DNA from: a virus
Reading direction: 5' to 3' (one strand)
Length of the DNA: 32,522 nt
IMG/VR virus record: IMGVR_UViG_3300027151_000026
Coordinates: 1 to 32,522 of that record
Below the pieces are notes generated by a model that saw only the letters and a program-made list of their open reading frames with translations, had not been told where the DNA came from and did not search any database. Positions 1 to 8,600 of the stretch are shown in pieces. The translations under genes and the position numbers were made by a program. The stretch's first letter is position 1; the number at the start of each line of letters is the position of its first letter.

Positions 1-2
1 CC

Positions 3-2075
3 CCCACTCCAGCCGCGCCGCCGATGGGCTATAGCCCCACGGGTGGCATTACGGGCACCCCGACGATTGACAAAACGACGGACACGGCGACCTACACCAA
101 CGTGGAAGTGCCGGTGGCGAACGCCCCGCGCTACACGCCTGGGCAGGTGCCGCCTCCGACCGCGCCAAACGGCTCGACGTTTGTGGCGAACACGGGCACG
201 ACATGGACGAAGCGCGGTGGGGTGTGGGTGGTTGAAGGGCAGAACGTGCGGGGCTATGCCGCCCTGACGCCCCCAGAACTTCTCGCGCAGTCTCAGGCGA
301 ATCTTCCTGAGGGAGCGAGCGCGGGCACGTTCACGATGGGCGGGCAGCAGGAAGGGCTGGATCAGTTCCTGCGCCAGTACGGGACACCTGCCACGGCAGC
401 CGAGTATGCCGCTCTCGCCTCCCAGACGGGCATCACGGTGGACGCGCTCAAGAGCTACATCGCGTCGGCCAAGGGCAACCTGCGCTTTGACACGAAGCAG
501 GACGTGGAGACGCGGGCCGAGGAACAGGCGTGGAAGGCGCAGAACAACGTTGGCAACCTGCCGTACAATTACACCTATGTTCCGGCCAGTCAGGGTGGCC
601 CTGGCATCCGCAAGCTCTCCTACGAGGAAGTGACGGCGCGTGGGTATCAGCCGTTTGGTGGGCGGGCGCTGTACAACAATCCGGCGAACGATGTCGCACT
701 GGCGCGTGGGCAGGGCTATGCCAACCTGCTAGATGCGTTTGAGATCGGGCGCACCGAGAAGATTGGCACTCCGACTGGACAGGGCGCACAGGACGTGCCG
801 CGTGGCACCATTCCGGTCTTGAAGCCCGCGCCGACCACGCCGACCGGCACGACCGGAACGCCGCAGACGGGTGGCGGAACGCCCGCAACGCTGAGTGGGA
901 TTGGCCTTGGTGGTCCCAATGAGGGATACCGTCCAGCCCCGACCATCCCATTGAGTGGCGGAACGCCAGCGACGGCTGGCGGTGGGATAGGTGGGGCAGC
1001 GGCTGGCGCATTGCCTGGCACTCCGAACATCCCGCAGTTCTACACCGCGCCGACCGCGCCGCAGGGCGCACTCCCAGCTTACGGGGCGCTGACGGATACG
1101 GCAAAGGATCTCCGCGCCAAGCTGATGGCGCAGCTCGACCTGCTCGCGGGACCGTCGCAGATTCAGGGCCAGTCCTACGAGGCGCTCCGGAAGGCGAAGG
1201 CCGACGAGCTCGCCGCGCAGTACGGGGCCGAGCGGTCCAAGCTAGAAGAAGAACTCGCCCGACGTGGCCTCAGTTCCTCGACGATTGGCGGCGGGCGCTA
1301 CGGCGATCTCGCGGGGCAGCAAGCGCGAGCGGTGGCGAGCTTCGAGGCCGAGCTGTTGCAGCAACAGGCGGAAGCGGATGCCCGTCGCCAGCAGATGATG
1401 TTGACGGGCATGAGCGATCTCACGAAGATCGAGACGGACATCGCGCTCCGTGCCGCGCAGTTGCAGCAGGAAGCCTCGCTCCGTGGCCGTGAACTGGATC
1501 TCCAGAGTGCGCGAGACATGGCGACGGCGGAATATCAGCGCGGGCAGTTGGGCTTGGGCTACGCCGAAATGGGCAGTCGGGAAACGATTGCAGCGAACCA
1601 GTTGGCGGAGCAGAAGCGCAGCAGTCAGGTCATTGAGGAGATTCGCCGTGGCGAGATGACACTGAGTCAGGGGACGCAGTTGACGCAGATCATCCGTGGG
1701 ATGTATGCGGGCGAAATCCCGATGGAAGCGTGGGAGTCGTTGCTGCGGGCGATTGGGCTGGATCCGACGAAGTACGCTGCACTCAAGCCCAAGGAAGCGG
1801 CTCCAGCGAATACACCGCCCAATACGCCACCGGAAGGTCCGACAGGGCCGACGGGTCCAACTGGCCCGACAGGTCCGACCCAAACGGGTAATACGGGCAA
1901 TCGTCCTGGTGAGGGGACCAGTGGTGACACCACGCCTATCACGATCTCCACGATCCCGAACGACTTGAGCGGCTATCCCAACGGGCAGCGGTTCAACTAC
2001 TTCGGGGTGATGCTCACGCTCCAGAACGGTGTCCTGCGCGACGATTCAGGCCGTATCTACCGCACCGGCGAATAA
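3..2075 (+). CDS. Virion-associated coiled-coil protein, 5' end truncated by the window
   Basis: The frame is open from the first bases, and the first ATG (24) has no ribosome binding site, so the true start lies upstream. Counting from that ATG, residues 1-350 are rich in Gly, Pro and Thr. Residues about 353-545 form a long Gln/Glu/Arg/Ala-rich helical region that looks like coiled coil. Residues about 605-619 hold five collagen-like G-P-T triplets, followed by a compact C-terminal segment. Its place directly before two other large proteins and the lysis genes suggests an internal virion or tail-associated structural protein. No catalytic motif is visible. The family is not recognised, so the structural role is inferred from position and composition only. 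Confidence 0.75.
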   Translation, partial: PTPAAPPMGYSPTGGITGTPTIDKTTDTATYTNVEVPVANAPRYTPGQVPPPTAPNGSTFVANTGTTWTKRGGVWVVEGQNVRGYAALTPPELLAQSQANLPEGASAGTFTMGGQQEGLDQFLRQYGTPATAAEYAALASQTGITVDALKSYIASAKGNLRFDTKQDVETRAEEQAWKAQNNVGNLPYNYTYVPASQGGPGIRKLSYEEVTARGYQPFGGRALYNNPANDVALARGQGYANLLDAFEIGRTEKIGTPTGQGAQDVPRGTIPVLKPAPTTPTGTTGTPQTGGGTPATLSGIGLGGPNEGYRPAPTIPLSGGTPATAGGGIGGAAAGALPGTPNIPQFYTAPTAPQGALPAYGALTDTAKDLRAKLMAQLDLLAGPSQIQGQSYEALRKAKADELAAQYGAERSKLEEELARRGLSSSTIGGGRYGDLAGQQARAVASFEAELLQQQAEADARRQQMMLTGMSDLTKIETDIALRAAQLQQEASLRGRELDLQSARDMATAEYQRGQLGLGYAEMGSRETIAANQLAEQKRSSQVIEEIRRGEMTLSQGTQLTQIIRGMYAGEIPMEAWESLLRAIGLDPTKYAALKPKEAAPANTPPNTPPEGPTGPTGPTGPTGPTQTGNTGNRPGEGTSGDTTPITISTIPNDLSGYPNGQRFNYFGVMLTLQNGVLRDDSGRIYRTGE

Positions 2076-2087
2076 CCAGAGGATCTG

Positions 2088-3059
2088 ATGGCATTTCTCG
2101 ACTATCTCTTGGGTGGCGTATCGGGCGGGTTTGAGGGCTACGAGCGCAAAAAGGCACGGGAACTTCAGGCGCAAAAAGACGAGGAGGAGCGCCAGGTACG
2201 CCTTGCCTCGCTGTTCTCGCAGGGGTTCGAGCCGGTGGCCGATGTGCAGCGCAAACAGCAAGCAGCCATTGGCGCGGTAGAGTCAATGGCAAGGTCTGGA
2301 CTTAGCGGGATGTTTGGTGGTCCGATTTCATCAGCGCCAACAACGGCAGGTCTAGAGGCTCTTGGGAAAGGCTATGCCACGGCAAGACCAGATCGGACCA
2401 TAGATTATGGCGGACAGCAGTTGGCGCTGCGGGAAACCGCAGCCGAGCGGCAGGATCGTCAAGAGAAGGCGCAGTATATGCAGAGTCGCCGTGATGCAGA
2501 GTCTGCGGCAGAAGCGGCACGGAAGGCGAAGGACACCGAACAAGCGAAGCGGGACGAGCGCATATCGAAGATGATTGAAGCTGCGAGGAAAGGTGGTCGT
2601 AATTCGCAAGCCGCGATCTTTCTTGCGGCAGAGGACAAGGACGCCTTCAACGCACTTTTCCCTGCGCCGAAGGATACTGGCTTGTCTGAGCTCCAGCGCC
2701 TAAACCGTGCTAACGAGATAGACAAGGCCGTAGCATGGTACAACGCGGGCGAGCGAGATCCGCAAAAGCGTGCAGATATTGGCGCTACGTATCGGCGGTT
2801 GCGGGCAGCAAACCCGAACAGACCGGCACCCGAATTGTTGTTGATGACATACAATGCGTTTAAGGACAGAGAAGCGTCAGATTACAAGCGAGCGCAAACG
2901 GGCAAGCTGGAGGCGTCTGGTGGCGACCAGTTGGCTGGATTGCTTGCTCCGGCAACTGCAAGCAATCCTGCACTAGAAGAAGAGCGCCGTGCGTACGATG
3001 AATCAGTAGCAAAGTACGGGATAGATCTTGTTCGTAGCCGCTTCGGCCCGAGGCCGTAA
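2088..3059 (+). CDS. Hypothetical virion protein with long charged helices
   Basis: This 323-residue protein starts 12 bases after the previous stop, behind an AGAGGA ribosome binding site. The N-terminus is hydrophobic and Gly-rich (about residues 1-17). It is followed by a Lys/Glu/Arg/Gln-rich helix at about 18-45 and a second long charged helix at about 105-165, both coiled-coil-like. It sits between two large probable virion proteins in the late operon, and its stop is two bases before the next start. Short-tailed phages often carry such helical proteins as ejected internal virion proteins, which is the likeliest role here. No enzyme motif is seen and no homologue is recognised. Confidence 0.75.
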   Translation: MAFLDYLLGGVSGGFEGYERKKARELQAQKDEEERQVRLASLFSQGFEPVADVQRKQQAAIGAVESMARSGLSGMFGGPISSAPTTAGLEALGKGYATARPDRTIDYGGQQLALRETAAERQDRQEKAQYMQSRRDAESAAEAARKAKDTEQAKRDERISKMIEAARKGGRNSQAAIFLAAEDKDAFNALFPAPKDTGLSELQRLNRANEIDKAVAWYNAGERDPQKRADIGATYRRLRAANPNRPAPELLLMTYNAFKDREASDYKRAQTGKLEASGGDQLAGLLAPATASNPALEEERRAYDESVAKYGIDLVRSRFGPRP

Positions 3060-3061
3060 TC

Positions 3062-6000
3062 ATGCAAGACGATCCGCTTAAGCGGCTAGAGCGGCTGCGC
3101 TCGCAGCGCATGCCGCAGTCTAGCACTGGGCAAAGAGATCCACTGGAACGCCTCGGACAACTTCGCTCTGCGCGTCTAGGGAAGCCAGCGGAAGAAGACG
3201 TCGGCTTCTTCGAGGGGCTGGGTGCTGCTGCGCTAGGCGTTCCCGCCGCGATCAATACCACGATTGCGTCCACGCTTGGTAAGCTCAGTCGCGTCCCGAC
3301 GATGGGGAAAGAGAACCCCGTGTCTGGCTTCTTCACGGACGTCGAGACGGGCGGGCGCGAGCTGTTCCGCCCCGCTGACCAGCGCCTCCGCCCTACATAC
3401 GAGTTGAGTGAATCCGTCGGACGTGTCCCGCTAGAGATTAGCAAGTACATGATGACGGGTGGTCCTGCGACACAGGCGGTACTGGCGTCTGGAGAAGCCA
3501 TCGGCTCGACGCCAGAAGAGTCGGAAGCGGCGCTACTGGGCGGCTTTGCTGGACGCCTGGGCATGACACGAACGCAGCAAGCTTTAGAGGCAGCGTCGAA
3601 GACATCGGCAGGGCGCGCGCTCACCTCAGCGGCTATGTCCGTTGTGCCCGACGCGCTCCTCAGTGGCGGCTCGCGTGGGCTCGGGAAGCTCCGCGCGGGC
3701 AAGGCCGCAGCACAGGCTCCGACGCCGACCGCTGCCGCCGTTCCCACGCCGACGCCAAGCGCCGTGGCCCCGCCGACTGCCGCTGCGCCACGTGCGGCAG
3801 CGCCGCTCGTTGAGCCCACGCCGACTACTATGCCGAAGGCGAATATGCGCGCGCAGCCGCTGATGCAGCCGTCGGAAGTCGAAGGCGTGGTGAACTTCAA
3901 GACGTTCAGCGAAGATCCGGTCGTGCAGGATCGCATGAAAGCGGCGGCAAGCAAGTTCGTGTCGGAGGTCGAGACCCCGCTGCGCGTCACGCAATCCGAC
4001 AAGGCGCAGGGACGGTTCCCTGGCAAAAAGGTGGGCGATCTCGTGAACAGCGAGTCGCTGGACGAGGTGCGCGAGAAGGTGGCCGCAGACTTGGCGCTCA
4101 ATCCAGCAGAGCTGGTGGAGCGCACCAAGAACGGCGAGCGCCTCGACCGCTTCGACCTGCTCCGTGTCCGCACGGCGATCAACGATGTACTGGCAGAAGA
4201 AGACGCGCTGTTCAAGCAACTGGATTCCAAGTCGCTGACGGACGACGAGATAGCAAAGGTTAACTTCCGCCTGTCGCAGCTTGACCGGGAGCGCAATGCG
4301 CTGATGGAGACCTTTACGACGCAGCGCACGGGGACGGCCCGTGACCTGAACGCGCTCAAGGCGACAGCACTGCGGACGGCTGACCCGATTGCGTGGATAG
4401 CGCGCGCGCAAAAGCTGGCGCAGCGTCCGCTATCGGATGCGGAGCGCACGGCGATCCGTGAAGCGGCTGATATGAAGGATCTAGAGGCGCTGAACACTAT
4501 CGCCAGCGACCTGCAAAAGTTTACGTGGCGCGATCAGTTCCGTTCGCTGTTTACGAATGGCCTCCTTACCGCCCCAAGGACGTACGCCACCAACATCTTG
4601 GGCAATACGGCGATGGCGGGGCTTGAAACGGCGAAGGAGTTTCCTGCCACGTTCTTTGACCGCGTGCTGTCTGCGTGGACGGGCGTAGAAACCAAGTCGC
4701 TGAGTTCGCTCAACCCGATAACGATGGCAAAGGTTAGCGCCGATGGGGCGAAGAAGGGCGGGACTGACGCAATCCGTGTTGCAAAGGGAGAGCGACCGGC
4801 TGACGCCCCGCTTGAACTGTCGCGCGAAGTCAAGTTCGACTACAAGAACGTGCCGCCAATCGTCAACAATTTCTTGAACTGGTACACGCGGGTGGTGTCA
4901 CGCAGCCTGAGCGCACCCGACCAGTTCTTCCGTGGGATGGCAACCGTCCGCTCGCTTGACGAACAGGCCCGCGCGATGGCGAAGGCCGAGAAGCTAACGG
5001 GCGACGCGTTCACCCAGCGCGTTAACGAACTCCGCGCGCGCCCGACAGATGAGATGGCGATGCGCTCGGTGGCAGACGCTGAAATTGCCACGTTCCAAGA
5101 GAACAGTACGCTGGCAAAGGCCGCAGAAGGGGCGCGTGACTTCCTCAACAAAACGCCTGGGGGGGTTCTCGGAGACATTCTCATTCCCTTCCGACGCACG
5201 CCAGCCAATATCGCCAAGCGGATTTACGAGTACAGCCCTATCGGAGCGGTCTCGCCGAAGAACGTCAAGCGCGCTGCTGACATCCTACTTCGACGCGACG
5301 CGACGGAACAGCGCGAGTTCGTAAACGCCCTCGGGCGTGCCTCGGTCGGGTCTGGTGTTATTGGCCTAGGCTACATTCTCGCCAGTGAAGGGCGTATGAC
5401 CGGCTTCTTCCCGACCACGCAGCGCGAGCGGGATGCGTGGGACCAGCAGGGCAAGCTGGAGGGTGCGATCAAGATCAACGAAAACTCGCCGTGGGTGCAG
5501 GTGTCCAAGTATTCCCCGTTCGGGAATCTGCTGCAAGTCGGCGCGCAGATGTACAATATCGACCAAGACCTTGAGGTAACCCCGAAGGGGGCGAAGTGGA
5601 TCATCGCGAATGTTACGGCCCCGCTCAAGTCGGCAGTCGAACTGCCGATGGTCGCCAATATCAACGACCTGATCGACGTTGGCCGCACGTTTGGTACCGC
5701 TGAGAGCGGCGAGGCGGCGATGAAGATTGCGGGCCGTACTGCAACGGGCCTCCTGCCGTTTGCCGGTCTAGCGCGCGCCGTCACGGGCGGCATTGACCCT
5801 TACGTGCGGGAAACCAAAGCGCCGACGGTGCCTGGGGGTATCAAGGCGCAGGTGATGAACGTCATCCCTGGGATGTCACAGAAGCTGCCGCCGCGCGTGG
5901 ACCCGCTCGGGCGGGTTCAGGAGCGCCCGTACGGGCTCATCGGTTCGATCTTCTCCCCGTCGCAGATCCGCGAGGACGTGACCAAGACGGACCCTGTGGT

Positions 6001-6397
6001 GGGCGAGCTGGCGCGCACGGGCGCGGTCGTTGGGCGGCTTGAGCGTGGCAAGCAGGAGACGCCAGACCAGTACGCGATGCGCGAGCAGATCGTCGGCAAC
6101 GCCATCCGCACCGCGCTGGCAAACGTCATCGCCCGTGACCCGAATTACAGGACGCTGGGGAACGTGGATCCGGCGCGCGCGCGGATGCTGATGGAAGCGT
6201 ACAACCAGACGCGCAGCCCTGACGAGCAGATCGACGTGAGCCGCCTCTCGGACGAGCGGATCGTGTCGCGTCTGCAAGGTAACTACCTGGAGCGTCAGGC
6301 CGAGAACGTCAAGAACCTGATCTCCCGTGTGTCGAGACGTGGGCAGCAGCGACTGCCGAGCAACATAGAATCTGCGATGAAGGCGGTGATCCGATGA
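3062..6397 (+). CDS. Large probable internal virion (DNA-ejection) protein
   Basis: At 1111 residues this is the longest gene in the window. The N-terminus carries two related charged repeats (DPLKRLERLRSQR near residue 4 and DPLERLGQLRSAR near 22). An Ala/Pro/Thr-rich linker covers about 220-260, then long helices to about 480. A segment near 495-525 (LLTAPRTYATNILGNTA) is of a kind common in large phage proteins. Later come Gly-rich, partly hydrophobic stretches and a basic C-terminus. The position between coiled-coil virion proteins and the lysis cassette fits an ejected internal protein of a short-tailed phage. No lytic transglycosylase or peptidase signature could be recognised by eye. 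A polyvalent accessory protein is the alternative. Confidence 0.8.
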   Translation: MQDDPLKRLERLRSQRMPQSSTGQRDPLERLGQLRSARLGKPAEEDVGFFEGLGAAALGVPAAINTTIASTLGKLSRVPTMGKENPVSGFFTDVETGGRELFRPADQRLRPTYELSESVGRVPLEISKYMMTGGPATQAVLASGEAIGSTPEESEAALLGGFAGRLGMTRTQQALEAASKTSAGRALTSAAMSVVPDALLSGGSRGLGKLRAGKAAAQAPTPTAAAVPTPTPSAVAPPTAAAPRAAAPLVEPTPTTMPKANMRAQPLMQPSEVEGVVNFKTFSEDPVVQDRMKAAASKFVSEVETPLRVTQSDKAQGRFPGKKVGDLVNSESLDEVREKVAADLALNPAELVERTKNGERLDRFDLLRVRTAINDVLAEEDALFKQLDSKSLTDDEIAKVNFRLSQLDRERNALMETFTTQRTGTARDLNALKATALRTADPIAWIARAQKLAQRPLSDAERTAIREAADMKDLEALNTIASDLQKFTWRDQFRSLFTNGLLTAPRTYATNILGNTAMAGLETAKEFPATFFDRVLSAWTGVETKSLSSLNPITMAKVSADGAKKGGTDAIRVAKGERPADAPLELSREVKFDYKNVPPIVNNFLNWYTRVVSRSLSAPDQFFRGMATVRSLDEQARAMAKAEKLTGDAFTQRVNELRARPTDEMAMRSVADAEIATFQENSTLAKAAEGARDFLNKTPGGVLGDILIPFRRTPANIAKRIYEYSPIGAVSPKNVKRAADILLRRDATEQREFVNALGRASVGSGVIGLGYILASEGRMTGFFPTTQRERDAWDQQGKLEGAIKINENSPWVQVSKYSPFGNLLQVGAQMYNIDQDLEVTPKGAKWIIANVTAPLKSAVELPMVANINDLIDVGRTFGTAESGEAAMKIAGRTATGLLPFAGLARAVTGGIDPYVRETKAPTVPGGIKAQVMNVIPGMSQKLPPRVDPLGRVQERPYGLIGSIFSPSQIREDVTKTDPVVGELARTGAVVGRLERGKQETPDQYAMREQIVGNAIRTALANVIARDPNYRTLGNVDPARARMLMEAYNQTRSPDEQIDVSRLSDERIVSRLQGNYLERQAENVKNLISRVSRRGQQRLPSNIESAMKAVIR

Positions 6398-6684
6398 CGA
6401 CTGATGCGGGGTGGGCCAGCGGGGTTGGGGTCGTGAGCGCCATTGGTGCGGTTTTGCTCCAGAACAACTCCACAACCGGCACAAGTATGGCGATGATGGT
6501 GCCGGTCGTGTCTGCCGTTATAGGAGGCGTCATGTCGTACGCCGTCCTGCGAACCACCGTGTCGAAGATGGAGCGCGACGTACGGGATATTCGCAAGGAT
6601 ATGGGCGAGATGTATGCGCTGTTGCGCGATGCGCTAACAAAAATCGCGCACGTGGAAGGGCGGCTCGACCGCCATTCCGATTAA
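6394..6684 (+). CDS. Small membrane protein with coiled coil, holin or lysis accessory
   Basis: This 96-residue protein overlaps the previous stop by the ATGA arrangement. Two hydrophobic stretches (about residues 9-23 and 33-53) are followed by a charged amphipathic helix (about 54-95) rich in Lys, Arg, Asp and Glu. Membrane segments next to a cytoplasmic coiled coil resemble small phage lysis proteins of the XhlA/holin-accessory type. Being first in a three-gene cassette with a holin-like protein and an amidase supports a lysis role. Holin, pinholin partner and spanin-like protein cannot be told apart from sequence. There is no lipobox or typical signal peptide. Confidence 0.75.
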   Translation: MTTDAGWASGVGVVSAIGAVLLQNNSTTGTSMAMMVPVVSAVIGGVMSYAVLRTTVSKMERDVRDIRKDMGEMYALLRDALTKIAHVEGRLDRHSD

Positions 6685-6704
6685 CCATGCACCGGAGATA
6701 AGCT

Positions 6705-7007
6705 ATGCCGAGTTTTCTCACGAACGCGCTGCTTCCCATCGTCGTCGGCCCGCTGACGTTTGTGGTGATGCAGGGGCTCAAGTCGCTATCCGCTACCGTG
6801 GATGCGCTGCCGCCCGTCGCCAAGCGTTTCGCTGTGATGGTCATTGCCATTGCCCTGACGGCGCTTGGCGCAGTCTCTGGCGTGGACTTCCAGTGCAACG
6901 CCGAGGGGGTCAACTGCCTGAGCACGCTCGATAAGGACGCGGTGAAGGCGGTCATTGGCACGGCCCTGGCCTACGCCATGCACTACGCCAAGCAGAAGAA
7001 GGGCTGA
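6705..7007 (+). CDS. Putative holin
   Basis: The 100-residue protein has a GGAG ribosome binding site eight bases before its ATG. It shows hydrophobic segments at about residues 9-25 and 44-62 and a weaker, partly amphipathic third at about 80-95. It ends in a basic KQKKG tail, typical of a cytoplasmic holin C-terminus. It lies one base before the amidase start. Holins oligomerise in the inner membrane and release or activate the endolysin at a set time. The call rests on size, membrane topology and position; holins share little sequence, so no family is claimed. Confidence 0.75.
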   Translation: MPSFLTNALLPIVVGPLTFVVMQGLKSLSATVDALPPVAKRFAVMVIAIALTALGAVSGVDFQCNAEGVNCLSTLDKDAVKAVIGTALAYAMHYAKQKKG

Positions 7008-7008
7008 C

Positions 7009-7527
7009 ATGTCTGCCTTCGTCCCGCCGCGTTCGTGGCAGTCTCGTCCGAGCCCAAACCACAACGCGCGCCCTGCTACGGCGAAGATCAGCGGGATCGT
7101 CCTCCATGCCGACGCCTCCAGTTCGGTGGCGTCGAGCATGGATTGGATACGCCGCTCAGAGTCTCAAGTGTCATACCACGTGCTTATTGGACGGAGGGGC
7201 GACGTTTACCTGATCGTCCCGCCCGAGCAGCGCGCGTGGCACGCAGGGCGGTCTGTGTGGGACGGCGTATCCGACTGCAATGACTACACCATCGGCGTGT
7301 GCCTGAGTAACCGCAACGACGGCGAAGAGCCGTACGCAGGGGCACAGCGCATCGCCGCTATCGAGGTGTGCGCGGAGCTTTGCCGACACTTTGCGATCCC
7401 AGCCTCGCGCATCACCACGCACGCACTCATCGCCACACCGGCTGGGCGAAAGACCGACCCCCGTGGCCTTGAGCTTCCCCCATTCCGCGCAGCGGTTGCC
7501 ACCGCGCTCCGCACAAAGACACCGTAA
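7009..7527 (+). CDS. N-acetylmuramoyl-L-alanine amidase (endolysin, Amidase_2 / T7 lysozyme type)
   Basis: The protein has 172 residues, the usual length of single-domain T7-type amidase endolysins. The ATG at 7009, one base after the holin stop, was preferred to an in-frame ATG inside the holin gene. Family features are in order: H33 in IVLHADAS (zinc ligand), SYHVLIGRRGDVY at 54-66, the RAWHAG segment at 74-79, and H137 with GRKTDP at 145-150, giving K147 and D149. The usual third ligand, Cys in T7, appears to be Asp149. It should cut the amide between N-acetylmuramate and L-alanine in peptidoglycan. There is no signal peptide, so it depends on the holin. It ends the late operon and is followed by hairpins. 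Confidence 0.95.
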   Translation: MSAFVPPRSWQSRPSPNHNARPATAKISGIVLHADASSSVASSMDWIRRSESQVSYHVLIGRRGDVYLIVPPEQRAWHAGRSVWDGVSDCNDYTIGVCLSNRNDGEEPYAGAQRIAAIEVCAELCRHFAIPASRITTHALIATPAGRKTDPRGLELPPFRAAVATALRTKTP

Positions 7528-7540
7528 CTGTTGACACAAT

Positions 7541-7557
7541 GGGCACTTAGCGTGCCC
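7541..7557 (+). other. Small hairpin after the lysis genes
   Basis: A perfect 6-bp inverted repeat, GGGCAC/GTGCCC, encloses a five-base loop 13 bases after the amidase stop. No T-run follows. It may be the first half of a double terminator with the stronger hairpin at 7574, or an RNA-stabilising end. The TTGACA just before it has no matching -10 box. Confidence 0.45.
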
Positions 7558-7573
7558 CTAGTTTCCCTAACAC

Positions 7574-7610
7574 AGCGCGTCGTTCCCTCGTGGAAACGGC
7601 GCGCTTGTTT
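7574..7610 (+). terminator. Rho-independent terminator of the late operon
   Basis: The left arm at 7574-7586 pairs with 7592-7605. The stem has about 13 pairs, with one G-T pair and one bulged base, around a five-base loop, and is followed by TGTTTC. It lies 46 bases after the amidase stop and just upstream of a promoter, where a terminator separating late from early transcription is expected. The T-run is interrupted, so efficiency is uncertain. Confidence 0.6.
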
Positions 7611-7629
7611 CATGCTACCAACAGCCCCC

Positions 7630-7658
7630 TTGCGTAAATCGTCAACCACACGTACACT
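7630..7658 (+). promoter_or_regulatory. Sigma70-like promoter of the early/replication operon
   Basis: TTGCGT (7630-7635) is separated by exactly 17 bases from TACACT (7653-7658), matching 3/6 and 4/6 positions of the sigma70 consensus. Transcription would begin near 7665, about 47 bases before the first gene of the operon. It sits between the late terminator and the operator-like palindromes. This is the only good promoter seen ahead of the dense 7712-16180 gene block. Confidence 0.55.
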
Positions 7659-7680
7659 TGGCCTGTGCGTCAACAACAGG

Positions 7681-7701
7681 GTTGTCGCACAACACTTTGT
7701 G
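7681..7701 (+). promoter_or_regulatory. Overlapping operator-like palindromes in the early leader
   Basis: GTTGTcgcACAAC (7681-7693) and CACAAcactTTGTG (7688-7701) are two perfect 5-bp dyads that share bases. They lie just downstream of the predicted start point and 10 bases before the first ATG. Two related elements, GTCAACCACA at 7641 and GTCAACAACA at 7669, lie nearby. They could bind a repressor, perhaps one of the phage's own HTH proteins, or form alternative leader RNA hairpins. Confidence 0.4.
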
Positions 7702-7711
7702 TGGGGGTTGT

Positions 7712-8179
7712 ATGGCGATTCACAAGCTGGCACTGGGTCCGATCACGATGAACATCGTGGCGGTAGAGGAAACGGAAGGGAACTTCGGCCCGCAGGTGCA
7801 GTTCACGGGCGACGACGGCACGACGGTGTACGTGTCCCTCTCTTCTGCCACGTCGCAGTTGGACCGCAACAAGCTCAACTTCGAGACTGTGGTGGGGCAG
7901 CGTATGCACTTCGAGCAGATCAAGAAGGACGGCAAGACGTTCACGAATATCAACCGCGTCCCCGCTGGCGCTGGCGCTCCTGCTGCCACTCCCGCTGCGG
8001 CCCCAGCGCGCACCGCGGTACCTGCGCCTTCGATGTCCGAACTGGCGGCAATCTACGGTCAGTGCGTGGATGCGGCGATGGCGACCATCGGCGTCAGGCT
8101 GGAAACGGCGGGCGTGCCGTTTGACGGCGCGGTGATCCAGTCGGCGGCGGCTACGCTGTTTATCAAGGCCACGCGGTAA
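7712..8179 (+). CDS. Early protein, possible OB-fold single-stranded DNA-binding protein
   Basis: The 155-residue protein starts at the ATG at 7712, behind a GGGGG ribosome binding site; an in-frame upstream ATG at 7658 would start inside the promoter. Residues 1-90 alternate short strand-like segments, with aromatic and Lys residues in FEQIKKDGKTFTNINRV, reminiscent of an OB fold. An Ala/Pro linker covers about 90-110, and a helical C-terminal segment follows. As first gene of a replication operon it could be a single-stranded DNA-binding protein, but it lacks the acidic tail of bacterial SSB and the assignment is weak. The stop overlaps the next ATG by one base (TAATG). Confidence 0.6.
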   Translation: MAIHKLALGPITMNIVAVEETEGNFGPQVQFTGDDGTTVYVSLSSATSQLDRNKLNFETVVGQRMHFEQIKKDGKTFTNINRVPAGAGAPAATPAAAPARTAVPAPSMSELAAIYGQCVDAAMATIGVRLETAGVPFDGAVIQSAAATLFIKATR

Positions 8180-8418
8180 TGGATACCACGCGGATCGAAC
8201 TCGGCCTGAGCAGCAGGGAGGCTGTCATACTCTCCCTGCTGTCTGAACTCGGGATTGCAACGCTCACGCAGGACTTCAAGCTCGGCGCGTCGGTACTGGA
8301 GACGATCTCCAAGCTGGACGGCGCGGAGGATGTGGCGGGCACGGTGATGAAGAAGCTGGACGAGATGATGGACGTGGCGGCGCTACAGATCACCCCAGCC
8401 GACGGGACGGTATCATGA
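8179..8418 (+). CDS. Small hypothetical early protein
   Basis: This 79-residue, mostly helical protein starts in a TAATG overlap with the previous stop and ends in an ATGA overlap with the next gene. Such chaining supports translation of all three. Residues 6-35 (LGLSSREAVILSLLSELGIATLTQDF) suggest two short helices, followed by an acidic helical half. No motif, membrane segment or family is recognised. Confidence 0.65.
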   Translation: MDTTRIELGLSSREAVILSLLSELGIATLTQDFKLGASVLETISKLDGAEDVAGTVMKKLDEMMDVAALQITPADGTVS

Positions 8419-8600
8419 CCCTCGAACTCAACGAACTGGAACGGGCAGCACTGCTGGCGCTCGTCGGGCTGTCGGTGTCGGTTATGCAGAACGACGAAGA
8501 GAACGGGCGCGAGTTTATCAAGGCGCTCTCGCAGGAAGGCATGGAGGGTGTCTGTAAGGAGCTGATCGAAAGGCTCAACAAGGGGATTGTCAGTGCCTAA
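8415..8600 (+). CDS. Small hypothetical helical early protein
   Basis: The 61-residue product is predicted to be helical and acidic, with LNELERAALLALVGLSVSVM at its start. It loosely resembles the preceding 79-residue protein (both carry an L-E/S-R-A-x-L-x-L-L pattern), so the two may be distant duplicates. Its ATG overlaps the previous stop, and its 3' end overlaps the start of the nuclease gene. Function unknown. Confidence 0.6.
   Translation: MTLELNELERAALLALVGLSVSVMQNDEENGREFIKALSQEGMEGVCKELIERLNKGIVSA

Noticed and set aside
3062-6397. Tail tape-measure protein
   Set aside because: The gene lies beyond the nozzle/virion genes and beside lysis genes, has no tandem tape-measure repeats, and the portal-scaffold-adaptor-nozzle order suggests a short-tailed phage; internal virion protein fits better.
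7531-7536. TTGACA after the amidase stop as a promoter -35 box
   Set aside because: No -10-like hexamer lies 15-19 bases downstream, and the hairpin at 7541 occupies that space.
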